This document shows, one piece after another, positions 54,253 through 63,591 of a stretch of 64,000 nucleotides of DNA. Position 1 is the stretch's first letter. Every line of letters starts with the position of its first letter. The stretch is from Streptomyces triculaminicus (GTDB lineage: Bacteria; Actinomycetota; Actinomycetes; Streptomycetales; Streptomycetaceae). Made by a program: the position numbers and the translations under genes. The notes beneath the pieces are model-generated. The model worked only from the letters and a program-made list of their open reading frames with translations. It had not been told where the DNA came from and searched no databases. The stretch is from NCBI RefSeq assembly GCF_017349075.1, contig NZ_JAFMOF010000005.1:1-64000 (forward strand), read 5' to 3'.

Positions 54253-54253
<1 letters not shown>
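53438..54253 (-). CDS. trpA: Tryptophan synthase alpha chain
   Basis: 271 residues from ATG 54253, which overlaps the trpB TGA by one base. Cleaves indole-3-glycerol phosphate to indole and glyceraldehyde 3-phosphate. Catalytic Glu and Asp positions appear in LVGYLPAGFPT-VADG and CDVVEIGLPHSDPVLDGPVI; phosphate-binding loops YAASLMGVTGTRES, VCVGLGVSTPEQAAEV and DGVIVGSAFVKRL. Last gene of the trpC-M-B-A cluster. Confidence 0.97.
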
Positions 54254-55497
<1,244 letters not shown>

Positions 55498-55554
55498 GCC
55501 TGATCTCCTCAAGGAGAAGCGTGGGATGACGGTGTGACTGAGCGAGCGATCGGC

Positions 55555-55764
55555 TCAGCTACGCCATCGGCGCCCGTTGACCTGCCCCGGCTCACAGCCG
55601 ATGTGGTACCTCACCCGGCGCCCGCGGACGCGGCGCGCGGGCGCGCGGCAGCCACGGGGGCGGCAGCCCCGGGCCAGGCGCGCGTAGGCGTTCCCGGCCG
55701 CGGGCACGCCGGCGGGGGCCGGGCGGCGGCCCGGTCCCGTGCGGCGGGTGCGGCCGGCGGCCAT
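55555..55764 (-). CDS. trpM: TrpM-like small basic protein between trpC and trpB
   Basis: 69 residues from ATG 55764, starting 9 nt after the trpC stop. Very Arg/Gly-rich; the C-terminal part RGRRVRYHIGCEPGQVNGRR looks like the conserved end of the Streptomyces TrpM (TrpX) peptide, which sits at this place between trpC and trpB and influences tryptophan synthesis and differentiation. The N-terminal half is low complexity. Call rests on position and the conserved-looking tail. Confidence 0.7.
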   Translation of the reverse strand: MAAGRTRRTGPGRRPAPAGVPAAGNAYARLARGCRPRGCRAPARRVRGRRVRYHIGCEPGQVNGRRWRS

Positions 55765-55772
55765 CCGGGGTG

Positions 55773-56582
55773 TCAGCCCCGTCCGTGCCGCAGGGCCGGG
55801 TGGGCGCCCGCGGCGACCAGGTCGGCCACGGCGCCCTTCGGGTCGCGGCCGGTGACCAGGGACTCGCCGACCAGGACGGCGTCGGCGCCGTCGTTGGCGT
55901 AGGCGATCAGGTCGTGCGGGCCGCGCACGCCGGACTCGGCGATCTTGATGATGCCGTCCGGGATCTCGGGGGCCACGCGGGCGAAGGTGTCCCGGTCCAC
56001 CTCGAGGGTCTTGAGGTTGCGGGCGTTGACGCCGATGATGCGGGCGCCGGCGTCCACCGCGCGCTGGACCTCGTCCTCGTCGTGCACCTCGACCAGCGGG
56101 GTCAGCCCGATGGACTCGGCCCGCTCGATGAGGGAGACCAGGGCCTCCTGCTCCAGCGCGGCCACGATCAGCAGCGCCAGGTCGGCGCCGTACGCGCGGG
56201 CCTCCCACAGCTGGTAGGCGGTGACGATGAAGTCCTTGCGCAGGATCGGGATGTCGACCTTGGCGCGGACGGCCTCGAGGTCGGCGAGCGAGCCGCCGAA
56301 GCGGCGCTGCTCGGTCAGCACGCTGATGACGGCCGCGCCGCCCGCCTCGTAGTCGGCGGCGAGCCCGGCGGGGTCGGCGATCGCGGCGAGCGCGCCCTTG
56401 GACGGGCTGGAGCGCTTGACCTCGCAGATCACGCTGACGTTCTCGCCGCGCAGGGCGGCCGCCCCGTCCCTGGCCTGCGGGGCCTTCGCCGCGCGCTCCT
56501 TGAGCTCGTCGAGGCTGACGCGCGCCTGCCGCTCCGCGAGGTCGGCACGGACTCCGTCGATGATCTCGTCGAGCACACTCAC
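55773..56582 (-). CDS. trpC: Indole-3-glycerol phosphate synthase
   Basis: 269 residues from GTG 56582. Single-function TrpC barrel: VICEVKRSSPSKGALA, EQRRFGGSLADLEAVRAK, ILRKDFIVTAYQLWEARA, PLVEVHDEDEVQRAVDAGAR, IIGVNARNLKTLEVD, IKIAESGVRGPHDLIAYAND and DAVLVGESLVTG. The Lys/Glu catalytic residues are present. There is no fused TrpF; PriA covers that step. Confidence 0.97.
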   Translation of the reverse strand: MSVLDEIIDGVRADLAERQARVSLDELKERAAKAPQARDGAAALRGENVSVICEVKRSSPSKGALAAIADPAGLAADYEAGGAAVISVLTEQRRFGGSLADLEAVRAKVDIPILRKDFIVTAYQLWEARAYGADLALLIVAALEQEALVSLIERAESIGLTPLVEVHDEDEVQRAVDAGARIIGVNARNLKTLEVDRDTFARVAPEIPDGIIKIAESGVRGPHDLIAYANDGADAVLVGESLVTGRDPKGAVADLVAAGAHPALRHGRG

Positions 56583-56703
56583 GCGAGCGGCCCCCTTCCG
56601 GACTCGGATGGTCTGGGCTGGTGCGGTGCGATATCACCTCACCAGGCATCTGCGATGGTACTTGCCGGAGGGCGAAGGTTTCGCATCCGGTTGACGCCGG
56701 TCT

Positions 56704-56735
56704 CGCCGGGCGGACCCCCGAATGGACGCCCGGCG
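56704..56735. terminator. Hairpin between DUF2752 gene and trpC
   Basis: CGCCGGGCG (56704-56712) / CGCCCGGCG (56727-56735), 9 bp, beyond the minus-strand stop at 56753; the following ~120 bp to trpC should hold its promoter. Confidence 0.65.
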
Positions 56736-56752
56736 GGGGCCTCCGGCGCCGC

Positions 56753-57172
56753 TCAGGGCGCGAGCGCCGACCCGAACGGCAGGTTCCGTACGAGCGTGAA
56801 AACGAGCAGGACGCCGCCCAGCGCCCACCAGTGCCGGGCCCGCGGGGCGAGCGGCAAGCCCCCGCCGGGGCCGAGGGCCCTGGCGAGCCACAGGGCCCAC
56901 AGCACGGCGAAGGCCGCGTAGCCGGCGACGGCCAGGGCGTTGGCGCCCAGCGCGCCCGCCAGGTCCCCGTGGGCCAGCGCGTACAGGCCGCGCAGGCCGC
57001 CGCAGGCCGGGCAGTACAGCCCCGTCCAGCGCAGCAGGGGGCAGGCGGGGTAGTGGCCGGGCCGGTTGGGGTCCACGGCAGCGACCCCGGCGACGGCCGC
57101 GCCGATGCCGGCGGCCACGCCCAGGGGCGCGGCCAGGCGGTGGGCCAGGGGCCCGCGTGCGGAGGCGCTCAC
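56753..57172 (-). CDS. DUF2752 membrane protein
   Basis: 139 residues. Three or four hydrophobic segments (LGVAAGIGAAVAGVAAV, LAVAGYAAFAVLWALWLARA, WALGGVLLVFTLVRNLPF) around the family motif DPNRPGHYPACPLLRWTGLY, CPACGGLRGLYALAHGD. The CP-x-C motif may bind metal or form a disulfide. Usual member of the Streptomyces trp neighbourhood; function unknown. Confidence 0.88.
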   Translation of the reverse strand: MSASARGPLAHRLAAPLGVAAGIGAAVAGVAAVDPNRPGHYPACPLLRWTGLYCPACGGLRGLYALAHGDLAGALGANALAVAGYAAFAVLWALWLARALGPGGGLPLAPRARHWWALGGVLLVFTLVRNLPFGSALAP

Positions 57173-57272
57173 ACTGCCGAGTGTCCGCCGGAAAACGCGA
57201 AGGCGCAGCTCAGGGCCCGTCTTCTGGCGTCCGTACGGGCCCGGGCCGCGCCATGGCGAGGCAGGCGGGAGG

Positions 57273-57500
57273 TCAGGCCTTCTGCCCCTGGGCCTTCACG
57301 CCGCCCTTGGGAACCATGCCCATGCCCATGGCGCGCATGACGCCGCCGACGACGCCGCCGAGGGCCACCACGACCATGCCGGCCCAGAAGCCGACGGGCT
57401 TGGCCGCCACGACGAACGCACCGGAGATGCAGAAGCCGATGAAGGCGATGGTGACACCGGTCCAGGCCGCAGGGGTGTGGCCGTGGTCGCTAGCCGACAT
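57273..57500 (-). CDS. HGxxPAAW-family small membrane protein
   Basis: 75 residues from ATG 57500. Starts MSASDHGHTPAAWTGVTIAF, giving the HGxxPAAW signature, and has two membrane helices (TIAFIGFCISGAFVVAA, WAGMVVVALGGVVGGVMRAM) and a basic tail. Found near trp genes in actinomycetes; role unknown. Confidence 0.9.
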   Translation of the reverse strand: MSASDHGHTPAAWTGVTIAFIGFCISGAFVVAAKPVGFWAGMVVVALGGVVGGVMRAMGMGMVPKGGVKAQGQKA

Positions 57501-57613
57501 GAGTTGACTCCTCGTTGCTGTATCGCGCCCGCGGGCGCAGAGATCGCTCGGGGACATTGTCCCCGACGCCCCGGGCCGCCGTGCGCCGGGGTTGGCGTGT
57601 CACGCCGCCGCCT

Positions 57614-58345
57614 TCAGCGGCCGGCTTCGCCGGTGGGGTCCTCGCCGCGGTCGAGGGCCTTCCACAGCTCCTCGGGGCGGTCGGGGTCGACGGCGGCGCG
57701 CGGACGGCGCGGGCGGGGGGTGCCGTCGCGCTCGTAGCGGCCGGACATGGTGGGCCAGCGGCGTCCGTAGCGCACGGCGAGCAGTCCGGCGAGGAACAGC
57801 AGCGCGCCGCCGGCGACGGCCACCCACGGCCAGGCGGTGTGGGTGACGTCGCCGATGGTGGCCTGGGTGTTGCCGGCGACCTTGGCGGCCTTCTCCTCCA
57901 GCGCGCCGGTGTCGTCCGCGCCGACGAGCGCGGCCGCCACGGTGCCGGCGCCGCTGAGGGCGAGCAGCACCGCCACCACCAGACGGCCCGCGCCGCGCAC
58001 CGCGAAGACGGCGACGAGCGCGGCCAGGCCCACCACGGCCAGCGCGCCCGGCAGGGCGGTGACGTCCTGGCCGCTGGCCTGCTCGGCCAGGGTGCCCTGG
58101 GCGGCGGGGGCGCTGCCCTCGGACCAGGTGCGGCCGCCCGACAGCAGGACGAGCGCGGCGCCGGCGGCGCCGAGGAGCAGGGCGGCCCCCACGCTGCGCC
58201 GGGCGGTGCGGGGGTGGTGGGGTGGGATGCGGCTACGGTCACGGTTTCTACTATCGCTGGTCCTTGTGGGTGGTGCGGGAGCGGGGTGCGGCCCGGTGGT
58301 CCGGTTGTGCCCACCCGTTCCGCCCTGCGGAACGACTGCCCACAA
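57614..58345 (-). CDS. Trp-region conserved membrane protein (TIGR02234 type)
   Basis: 243 residues if the TTG at 58345, 4 nt after the trpE stop, is used; the true start may be later, since residues 1-45 are low complexity. Four membrane helices: SVGAALLLGAAGAALVLLSG, LPGALAVVGLAALVAVFAVR, LVVAVLLALSGAGTVAAALV and WPWVAVAGGALLFLAGLLAV. C-terminal cytoplasmic tail RRWPTMSGRYERDGTPRPRR. The 'trp region conserved hypothetical membrane protein' family usually follows trpE. Possible transporter or regulator; unknown. Confidence 0.82.
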   Translation of the reverse strand: MWAVVPQGGTGGHNRTTGPHPAPAPPTRTSDSRNRDRSRIPPHHPRTARRSVGAALLLGAAGAALVLLSGGRTWSEGSAPAAQGTLAEQASGQDVTALPGALAVVGLAALVAVFAVRGAGRLVVAVLLALSGAGTVAAALVGADDTGALEEKAAKVAGNTQATIGDVTHTAWPWVAVAGGALLFLAGLLAVRYGRRWPTMSGRYERDGTPRPRRPRAAVDPDRPEELWKALDRGEDPTGEAGR

Positions 58346-58349
58346 CCGG

Positions 58350-59891
58350 TCAGCCCAGGCGGTTCGCCGTGTGGACGGCCCGTAGGACGGCCGCCGCCTT
58401 GTTGCGGCACTCGGCGTCCTCGGCCGCCGGGTCGGAGTCGGCGACGACGCCGGCGCCGGCCTGGACGTAGGCGGTGCCGTCGCGCAGCAGCGCGGTGCGG
58501 ATGGCGATGGCCGTGTCGGAGTCCCCGGCGAAGTCGAGGTAGCCGACGCAGCCGCCGTACAGGCCGCGCGGCGTCGGCTCGAGCTCCTCGATGATCTGCA
58601 TGGCGCGCGGCTTGGGCGCGCCGGACAGGGTGCCGGCGGGGAAGCAGGCGGTGAGCACGTCGAAGGCGGTGCGGCCCTCGGCGAGCCGGCCGGTCACCGT
58701 CGAGACGATGTGCATCACATGGCTGTAGCGCTCGATCGACATGAAGTCGACGACCTCGACGCTGCCGGGCTCGCAGACCCGGCCGAGGTCGTTGCGCCCG
58801 AGGTCGACGAGCATCAGGTGCTCGGCGCGTTCCTTGGGGTCGGCCAGCAGTTCCTCGGCGAGCGCCGCGTCGGCCTGCGGCGTGGCGCCGCGCGGGCGGG
58901 TGCCGGCGATGGGGTGCACCATCGCGTGCCCGTCCTCGACCTTCACCAGCGCCTCGGGGCTGGAGCCGACGACGTCGAAGCCGTCGAAGCGGAACAGGTA
59001 CATGTACGGGCTCGGGTTCGTCGCCCGCAGCACGCGGTAGACGTCCAGCGCGGAGGCCGTGCAGGGCGTCTCGAACCGCTGCGAGGGCACCACCTGGAAG
59101 GCCTCGCCGGCGCGGATGCGCTCCTTGATCTCCTCCACGGCCGCCATGTAGTCGGCGCCGCCCCAGCGGGCGGTGTACTCCGGCAGCTCGGAGGGCGGCA
59201 GGACGGTGGGGTCGGAGGGGACCGGGCGGCGCAGGTCGGCGGCCATCGCGTCGAGCCGGGCGACGGCGTCGGCGTAGGCCTCGTCGACCCCGGTCGCCAG
59301 GTCGTTGTGGTTGATCGCGTTGGCGATCAGCAGGACCGTGCCGTTCCAGTGGTCGAGGACGGCGAGGTCCGAGGTGAGCAGCATGGTGAGCTCGGGCAGG
59401 TCCAGGGCGTGCGGGCCGGGGCCGCCGGCGTGCTCGCCGATCCGCTCGAGGCGGCGGACGATGTCGTAGCCCAGGTAGCCCACCATGCCGCCGGTGAAGG
59501 GCGGCATTCCGGCACCCTCTATGAGGTCGCGCGGGGTGTGCAGGGCCTCCACGGTGGCCCGCAGGGCGGCGAGGGGGTCGCCGTCGGTGGGGACGCCGAC
59601 GGGCGGGGTGCCGAGCCAGTGGGTGCGCCCGTCGCGCACGGTGAGGGTGGCGGCGCTGCGCACGCCGACGAAGGAGTAGCGCGACCAGGTGCGGCCGTTC
59701 TCCGCGGACTCCAGCAGGAAGGTGCCGGGGCGCTCGGCCGCCAGCTTGCGGTAGAGGCCCACGGGCGTGTCGCCGTCGGCGAGGAAGCGCCGGGTGACGG
59801 GGATGACCCGGCGGTCCTGGGCCAGCGTGCGGAAGGTGTCCGCGTCGGGGGTGACATCCCCGGGGGAGACAGTTGCGGTGGTGGCAGCCAT
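58350..59891 (-). CDS. trpE: Anthranilate synthase component I
   Basis: 513 residues. Makes anthranilate from chorismate with glutamine-derived ammonia from TrpG, which is not in the window. FLLESAENGRTWSRYSFVGV carries the LLES feedback site for tryptophan. Catalytic region: GEAFQVVPSQRFETPC, NPSPYMYLFRFDGFDVVGSS, PIAGTRPRGATPQADAALAE, LVDLGRNDLGRVCEPGSVEV, SHVMHIVSTVTGRL, ACFPAGTLSGAPKPRAMQII and YVQAGAGVVADSDPAAEDAE. 11 nt after hisI, so probably co-transcribed. Confidence 0.97.
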   Translation of the reverse strand: MAATTATVSPGDVTPDADTFRTLAQDRRVIPVTRRFLADGDTPVGLYRKLAAERPGTFLLESAENGRTWSRYSFVGVRSAATLTVRDGRTHWLGTPPVGVPTDGDPLAALRATVEALHTPRDLIEGAGMPPFTGGMVGYLGYDIVRRLERIGEHAGGPGPHALDLPELTMLLTSDLAVLDHWNGTVLLIANAINHNDLATGVDEAYADAVARLDAMAADLRRPVPSDPTVLPPSELPEYTARWGGADYMAAVEEIKERIRAGEAFQVVPSQRFETPCTASALDVYRVLRATNPSPYMYLFRFDGFDVVGSSPEALVKVEDGHAMVHPIAGTRPRGATPQADAALAEELLADPKERAEHLMLVDLGRNDLGRVCEPGSVEVVDFMSIERYSHVMHIVSTVTGRLAEGRTAFDVLTACFPAGTLSGAPKPRAMQIIEELEPTPRGLYGGCVGYLDFAGDSDTAIAIRTALLRDGTAYVQAGAGVVADSDPAAEDAECRNKAAAVLRAVHTANRLG

Positions 59892-59902
59892 GGCAGCGGA
59901 GC

Positions 59903-60271
59903 CTACTGGGCGAGCGGGAGCGAGTCGGCGTCGAAACAGGTGCGCGTGCCGGTGTGGCAGGCCGGGCCGGTCTGGTCGACCTTCACCAGGATGGTGTCCG
60001 CGTCGCAGTCCAGGGCCACCGACTTCACCTGCTGGACGTGGCCGGAGGTGTCGCCCTTGACCCAGTACTCCTGGCGGCTGCGGCTCCAGTAGGTGCAGCG
60101 GCCGGTGGTCAGGGTGCGGTGGAGCGCCTCGTCGTCCATCCAGCCCAGCATGAGCACCTCGCCGGTGTCGTACTGCTGGGCGATGGCGGGGACCAGGCCG
60201 TCGGCGTCGCGCTTGAGGCGGGCGGCGATGGCGGGGTCGAGGGCGGAGGAGGGGCAGGCGTTGCCGGTCAT
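59903..60271 (-). CDS. hisI: Phosphoribosyl-AMP cyclohydrolase
   Basis: 122 residues from ATG 60271 (ATG 60280 also in frame). Third step of histidine synthesis. GEVLMLGWMDDEALHRTLTT, TYWSRSRQEYWVKGDTSG, and the metal site LDCDADTILVKVDQTGPACH ending TGTRTCFD with the conserved Cys/Asp ligands. No fused HisE domain, as in other actinomycetes. Upstream of trpE. Confidence 0.96.
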   Translation of the reverse strand: MTGNACPSSALDPAIAARLKRDADGLVPAIAQQYDTGEVLMLGWMDDEALHRTLTTGRCTYWSRSRQEYWVKGDTSGHVQQVKSVALDCDADTILVKVDQTGPACHTGTRTCFDADSLPLAQ

Positions 60272-60374
60272 GTGCTCCATTGTGCCCGCGTCGCGGCGAG
60301 GCGTTCGCCGTCGGCCGTGCCGGGCGGGGCGCGGCGGCATGGCCGGGCGGGAGTGCCGGTCGTAGGGTGACGCC

Positions 60375-61007
60375 ATGTCAACTCATGCCCAACGCGAACG
60401 TCTGCTCCTCGCCGACCTGTTGGAGATGGTGGGCCCCGAGGCCCCGACGCTCTGCGGCGGCTGGCGCGCCCGTGATCTCGCCGCGCACGTGGTGGTGCGC
60501 GAACGGCGCTCCGACGCGGCCGCCGGCATCGTGTTCAAGCCGCTGGCCGCCCGCCTGGAGCGGGTGCAGGCGGAGTTCGCCGCCAAGCCCTTCTCGGAAC
60601 TCGTCCAGCTCATCCGCACCGGGCCGCCGCGCCTGTCGCCGTACGCCCTCAAGCCGGTGGACGAGGCGGCGAACACCGTCGAGTTCTACGTCCACACCGA
60701 GGACGTGCGCCGCGCCCAGCCGGAGTGGACGCCGCGCGAGCCGGACTCCGTCTTCGCGGACGCGCTGTGGAGCCGGCTGGAGCGCACGGCCCGGCTCCTC
60801 GGCCGCCGCTCGCCCGTGGGGCTGGTGCTCAGACGCCCCGACGGGCGCACGGCCGTCGCCCACCGGGGCACGCCGGTCGTCACCGTCACCGGGGAGCCCG
60901 GCGAGCTGGTCCTCTTCGGCTTCGGCCGCCAGGGCGTGGCCCGGGTCAAGACGGAGGGCGACGAGGACGCGCTCGCGAAGCTACGGGAGGCGAAACTGGG
61001 TATCTAA
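60375..61007 (+). CDS. Mycothiol-dependent DinB-like/TIGR03085 protein
   Basis: 210 residues. Helical DinB/maleylpyruvate-isomerase-type fold: ERLLLADLLEMVGPEAPTLC, GGWRARDLAAHVVVRERRSD (metal-ligand HVVVRE), VEFYVHTEDVRRAQP with the other His. C-terminal strands PVVTVTGEPGELVLFGFGRQ. The TIGR03085 name is from memory. Mycothiol-linked chemistry is inferred from the family. Confidence 0.85.
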   Translation: MSTHAQRERLLLADLLEMVGPEAPTLCGGWRARDLAAHVVVRERRSDAAAGIVFKPLAARLERVQAEFAAKPFSELVQLIRTGPPRLSPYALKPVDEAANTVEFYVHTEDVRRAQPEWTPREPDSVFADALWSRLERTARLLGRRSPVGLVLRRPDGRTAVAHRGTPVVTVTGEPGELVLFGFGRQGVARVKTEGDEDALAKLREAKLGI

Positions 61008-61064
61008 TGGGCTCGGGGGCCGCATCGGACACTCACACCCGACGCATGGAAGAAGGCTCCGACC

Positions 61065-61649
61065 ATGGCTTTCCCCAACAGATCCCGCTACGGCGACTCC
61101 TCGTACGGGTCCTCGTACGGATCGCCGCACGGGCCCTCGTACGGCCCCCTGTACGCGTCCTCGGCAGGGACCGGCGTCTCCCTGGGGCTCCTGCTGCTGC
61201 GCCTGATGCTGGGGCTCATCATGATGGGCCACGGCACGCAGAAGCTCTTCGGCTGGTTCGGCGGGCCCGGGCTCGACGGGACGGCGAAATTCTTCACCCT
61301 GTCGGGCTACCCGGCGGGTAAAGCCATGGCTGTGGTGGCCGGGCTCAGCGAGACGCTGGGCGGGGCGGGGCTGTTCCTGGGGCTGCTCACACCGCTCGCC
61401 GCGGCGGCGGTCCTGGGCACCATGATCAACGCGCTGGGCGTGACGTGGGGGGCCTTCTTCCTGCCCCAGGGCGTGGAGTTCACCCTTCTGATCGCCGTCG
61501 GGGCCACGGCGCTGGCCCTGACCGGGCCCGGGGCCTACGCGGTGGACCGCTTCCTGCCGGTGCTGCGGACGAACCGGTTGGCGTACGGGGTGGCCGCGAT
61601 CGCGCTGGCGGTGGTGGCGGGAGCCGTGTTCCTGCTGATCCGGGACTGA
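61065..61649 (+). CDS. DoxX-family membrane protein
   Basis: 194 residues. A Tyr/Ser/Gly-rich leader (RYGDSSYGSSYGSPHGPSYG) is followed by four helices: LGLLLLRLMLGLIMMGHG, MAVVAGLSETLGGAGLFLGL, AAAAVLGTMINALGVTW and FTLLIAVGATALALTGPGAY, AAIALAVVAGAVFLL. DoxX signature GHGTQKLFGWFGG. Role in redox or membrane stress is known only for some members. Confidence 0.92.
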   Translation: MAFPNRSRYGDSSYGSSYGSPHGPSYGPLYASSAGTGVSLGLLLLRLMLGLIMMGHGTQKLFGWFGGPGLDGTAKFFTLSGYPAGKAMAVVAGLSETLGGAGLFLGLLTPLAAAAVLGTMINALGVTWGAFFLPQGVEFTLLIAVGATALALTGPGAYAVDRFLPVLRTNRLAYGVAAIALAVVAGAVFLLIRD

Positions 61650-61666
61650 GGGGCGAGAGCCGGAGA

Positions 61667-61701
61667 GGCCGGAGGAGCCGCGTGACGCGGCGCCTCCGGC
61701 C
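61667..61701. terminator. Terminator between DoxX gene and hisF
   Basis: GGCCGGAGG (61667-61675) / CCTCCGGCC (61693-61701) with inner GCCGCG/CGCGGC; convergent genes on both sides. Confidence 0.8.
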
Positions 61702-61712
61702 CCTGGCCGGGC

Positions 61713-62468
61713 TCAGCGGACCGGGTGCCCCGCGTCCCGCAGCGCGCCCTTGACGTCCGCGATCCGCAGGTCGCCGAAGTGGAAGACCGAGGCGGCCAGC
61801 ACCGCGTCCGCGCCGGCCTCGACCGCCGGGGCGAAGTGCTCCAGGCGGCCGGCGCCGCCGCTGGCGATGACCGGGACCACGACGTGCTTGCGCACGGCCC
61901 GGATCATCTCCGCGTCGTAGCCGTCCTTGGTGCCGTCCGCGTCCATGGAGTTCAGCAGGATCTCCCCGGCGCCGAGCTCGGCGGCCCGGTGCGCCCACTC
62001 GACGGCGTCGAGGCCGGTGCCCCGGCGGCCGCCGTGGGTGGTGACCTCGAAGGAGCCGGAGGGGGTGCGCCGCGCGTCGACCGACAGGACCAGGACCTGC
62101 CGGCCGAAGCGCTCGGCGATCTCGCGGATCAGCTCGGGCCGCTCGATCGCGGCGGTGTTGACGCCGACCTTGTCGGCGCCGGCCCGCAGCAGCTTGTCGA
62201 CGTCCTCGGCGGTGCGCACGCCGCCGCCGACGGTGAGGGGGATGAAGACCTCCTCGGCCGTGCGGCGCACCACGTCGTACGTCGTCTCGCGGTTGCCGGA
62301 GGAGGCCGTGATGTCCAGGAACGTGAGCTCGTCGGCGCCCTCCCGTCCGTAGACGCGGGCCATTTCGACGGGGTCGCCCGCGTCGCGCAGGTTCTGGAAG
62401 TTGACGCCCTTGACGACCCGGCCGTTGTCCACGTCCAGGCAGGGGATGACTCGCACGGCGAGGGTCAC
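61713..62468 (-). CDS. hisF: Imidazole glycerol phosphate synthase cyclase subunit
   Basis: 251 residues. Barrel enzyme that uses ammonia from HisH. Catalytic Asp in VIPCLDVDNGRVVKGVNF and LVLSVDARR; phosphate loops IPLTVGGGVRTAEDV, VIASGGAGRLEHFAPAVEAG and LAASVFHFGDL. Overlaps the RidA gene (ATGA-type) upstream. Confidence 0.97.
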   Translation of the reverse strand: MTLAVRVIPCLDVDNGRVVKGVNFQNLRDAGDPVEMARVYGREGADELTFLDITASSGNRETTYDVVRRTAEEVFIPLTVGGGVRTAEDVDKLLRAGADKVGVNTAAIERPELIREIAERFGRQVLVLSVDARRTPSGSFEVTTHGGRRGTGLDAVEWAHRAAELGAGEILLNSMDADGTKDGYDAEMIRAVRKHVVVPVIASGGAGRLEHFAPAVEAGADAVLAASVFHFGDLRIADVKGALRDAGHPVR

Positions 62469-62869
62469 GCCGGTTCTCCTCTGAAAGCTTCTACTTCTAC
62501 TTCGACCAGGACGCGCGAGTCGACGAAGCCGGAGACCACCACCAGGGTGGCGGCCGGCCGGACGTCCTCGAAGAGCTCCTTGTGGGCCCGGCCGACGGCG
62601 TCGACGTCGCGCGCGTGGGTGAGATACATGCGGGTGCGGACGACGGACTCGGCGCCGAGGCCGAAGCGCTTCAGCGCCTCGAGCGCGTTGCCGAACGCCA
62701 CCAGCGTCTGCTCGTACGGGTCTCCCTCACCGTGGAGGACTCCCCTGACCAGGGGCATCGTCCCGGCCACGAGGACCCGGTCCCCGGCCGCCACGGCACG
62801 TGCGAATCCGATCGACTCTTCCCAGGGGCTGTCAGTCTGCACGCGCTGCGGGGCCGGGGTCTGACTCAT
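62465..62869 (-). CDS. RidA-family (YjgF) protein
   Basis: 134 residues. Reactive enamine/imine deaminase family: GFARAVAAGDRVLVAGTMPL, DPYEQTLVAFGNALEALKRF, VVRTRMYLTHARDVDAVGRA and PAATLVVVSGFVDSRVLVEV with the conserved Arg. It overlaps priA and hisF by 4 nt each, so it is co-expressed with histidine synthesis genes. Confidence 0.92.
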   Translation of the reverse strand: MSQTPAPQRVQTDSPWEESIGFARAVAAGDRVLVAGTMPLVRGVLHGEGDPYEQTLVAFGNALEALKRFGLGAESVVRTRMYLTHARDVDAVGRAHKELFEDVRPAATLVVVSGFVDSRVLVEVEVEAFRGEPA

Positions 62870-63591
62870 ACGGACACTGCCTCCAGAGCCTCTTCCAAGG
62901 TGAACGCCTTGGCGTAGAGGGCCTTGCCGATGATGGCGCCTTCGACCCCCTGAGGTACCAGGGTGGCGAGCGCACGCAGATCGTCAAGGGAGGAGACGCC
63001 GCCGGAGGCGACGACCGGCTTGTCGGTGGCCGCGCAGACGTTCTTCAGCAGCTCCAGGTTGGGGCCCTGGAGGGTGCCGTCCTTGGCGATGTCGGTGACG
63101 ACGTAGCGGGCGCAGCCCTCGGAGTCGAGGCGGGCGAGGGTCTCGTAGAGGTCGCCGCCGTCGCGGGTCCAGCCGCGGCCGCTCAGGGTGGTGCCCCGCA
63201 CGTCCAGGCCGACGGCGATGCGGTCGCCGTGCTCGGCGATGACCTTGGCGACCCATTCGGGGGTCTCCAGGGCGGCGGTGCCGAGGTTGACGCGGGTGCA
63301 GCCGGTGGCGAGGGCGGCGGCGAGCGAGGCGTCGTCGCGGATGCCGCCGGACAGCTCGACCTTGATGTCCATCGAACGGACGACCTCGGCGACCTGGGCG
63401 CGGTTGTCGCCGGTGCCGAAGGCGGCGTCCAGGTCGACCAGGTGCAGCCACTCGGCGCCGGAGCGCTGCCAGGCCTGGGCGGCGGTCATCGGGTCGCCGT
63501 AGGAGGTCTCGGAGCCGGACTCGCCGTGGAGGAGACGGACGGCCTGCCCGTCCCGGACGTCGACGGCGGGCAGGAGTTCAAGCTTCGGCAT
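62866..63591 (-). CDS. priA: Bifunctional HisA/TrpF isomerase PriA
   Basis: 241 residues from ATG 63591. ProFAR isomerase barrel: LELLPAVDVRDGQAVRLL (catalytic Asp), WLHLVDLDAAFGTGDN, KVELSGGIRDDASLAAALAT, RYVVTDIAKDGTLQGPN (catalytic Asp), VVASGGVSSLDDLRAL and GAIIGKALYAKAFT. Actinomycetes lack trpF and use PriA for both histidine and tryptophan synthesis; no trpF is seen here. Its ATG overlaps the hisH TGA. Confidence 0.95.
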   Translation of the reverse strand: MPKLELLPAVDVRDGQAVRLLHGESGSETSYGDPMTAAQAWQRSGAEWLHLVDLDAAFGTGDNRAQVAEVVRSMDIKVELSGGIRDDASLAAALATGCTRVNLGTAALETPEWVAKVIAEHGDRIAVGLDVRGTTLSGRGWTRDGGDLYETLARLDSEGCARYVVTDIAKDGTLQGPNLELLKNVCAATDKPVVASGGVSSLDDLRALATLVPQGVEGAIIGKALYAKAFTLEEALEAVSV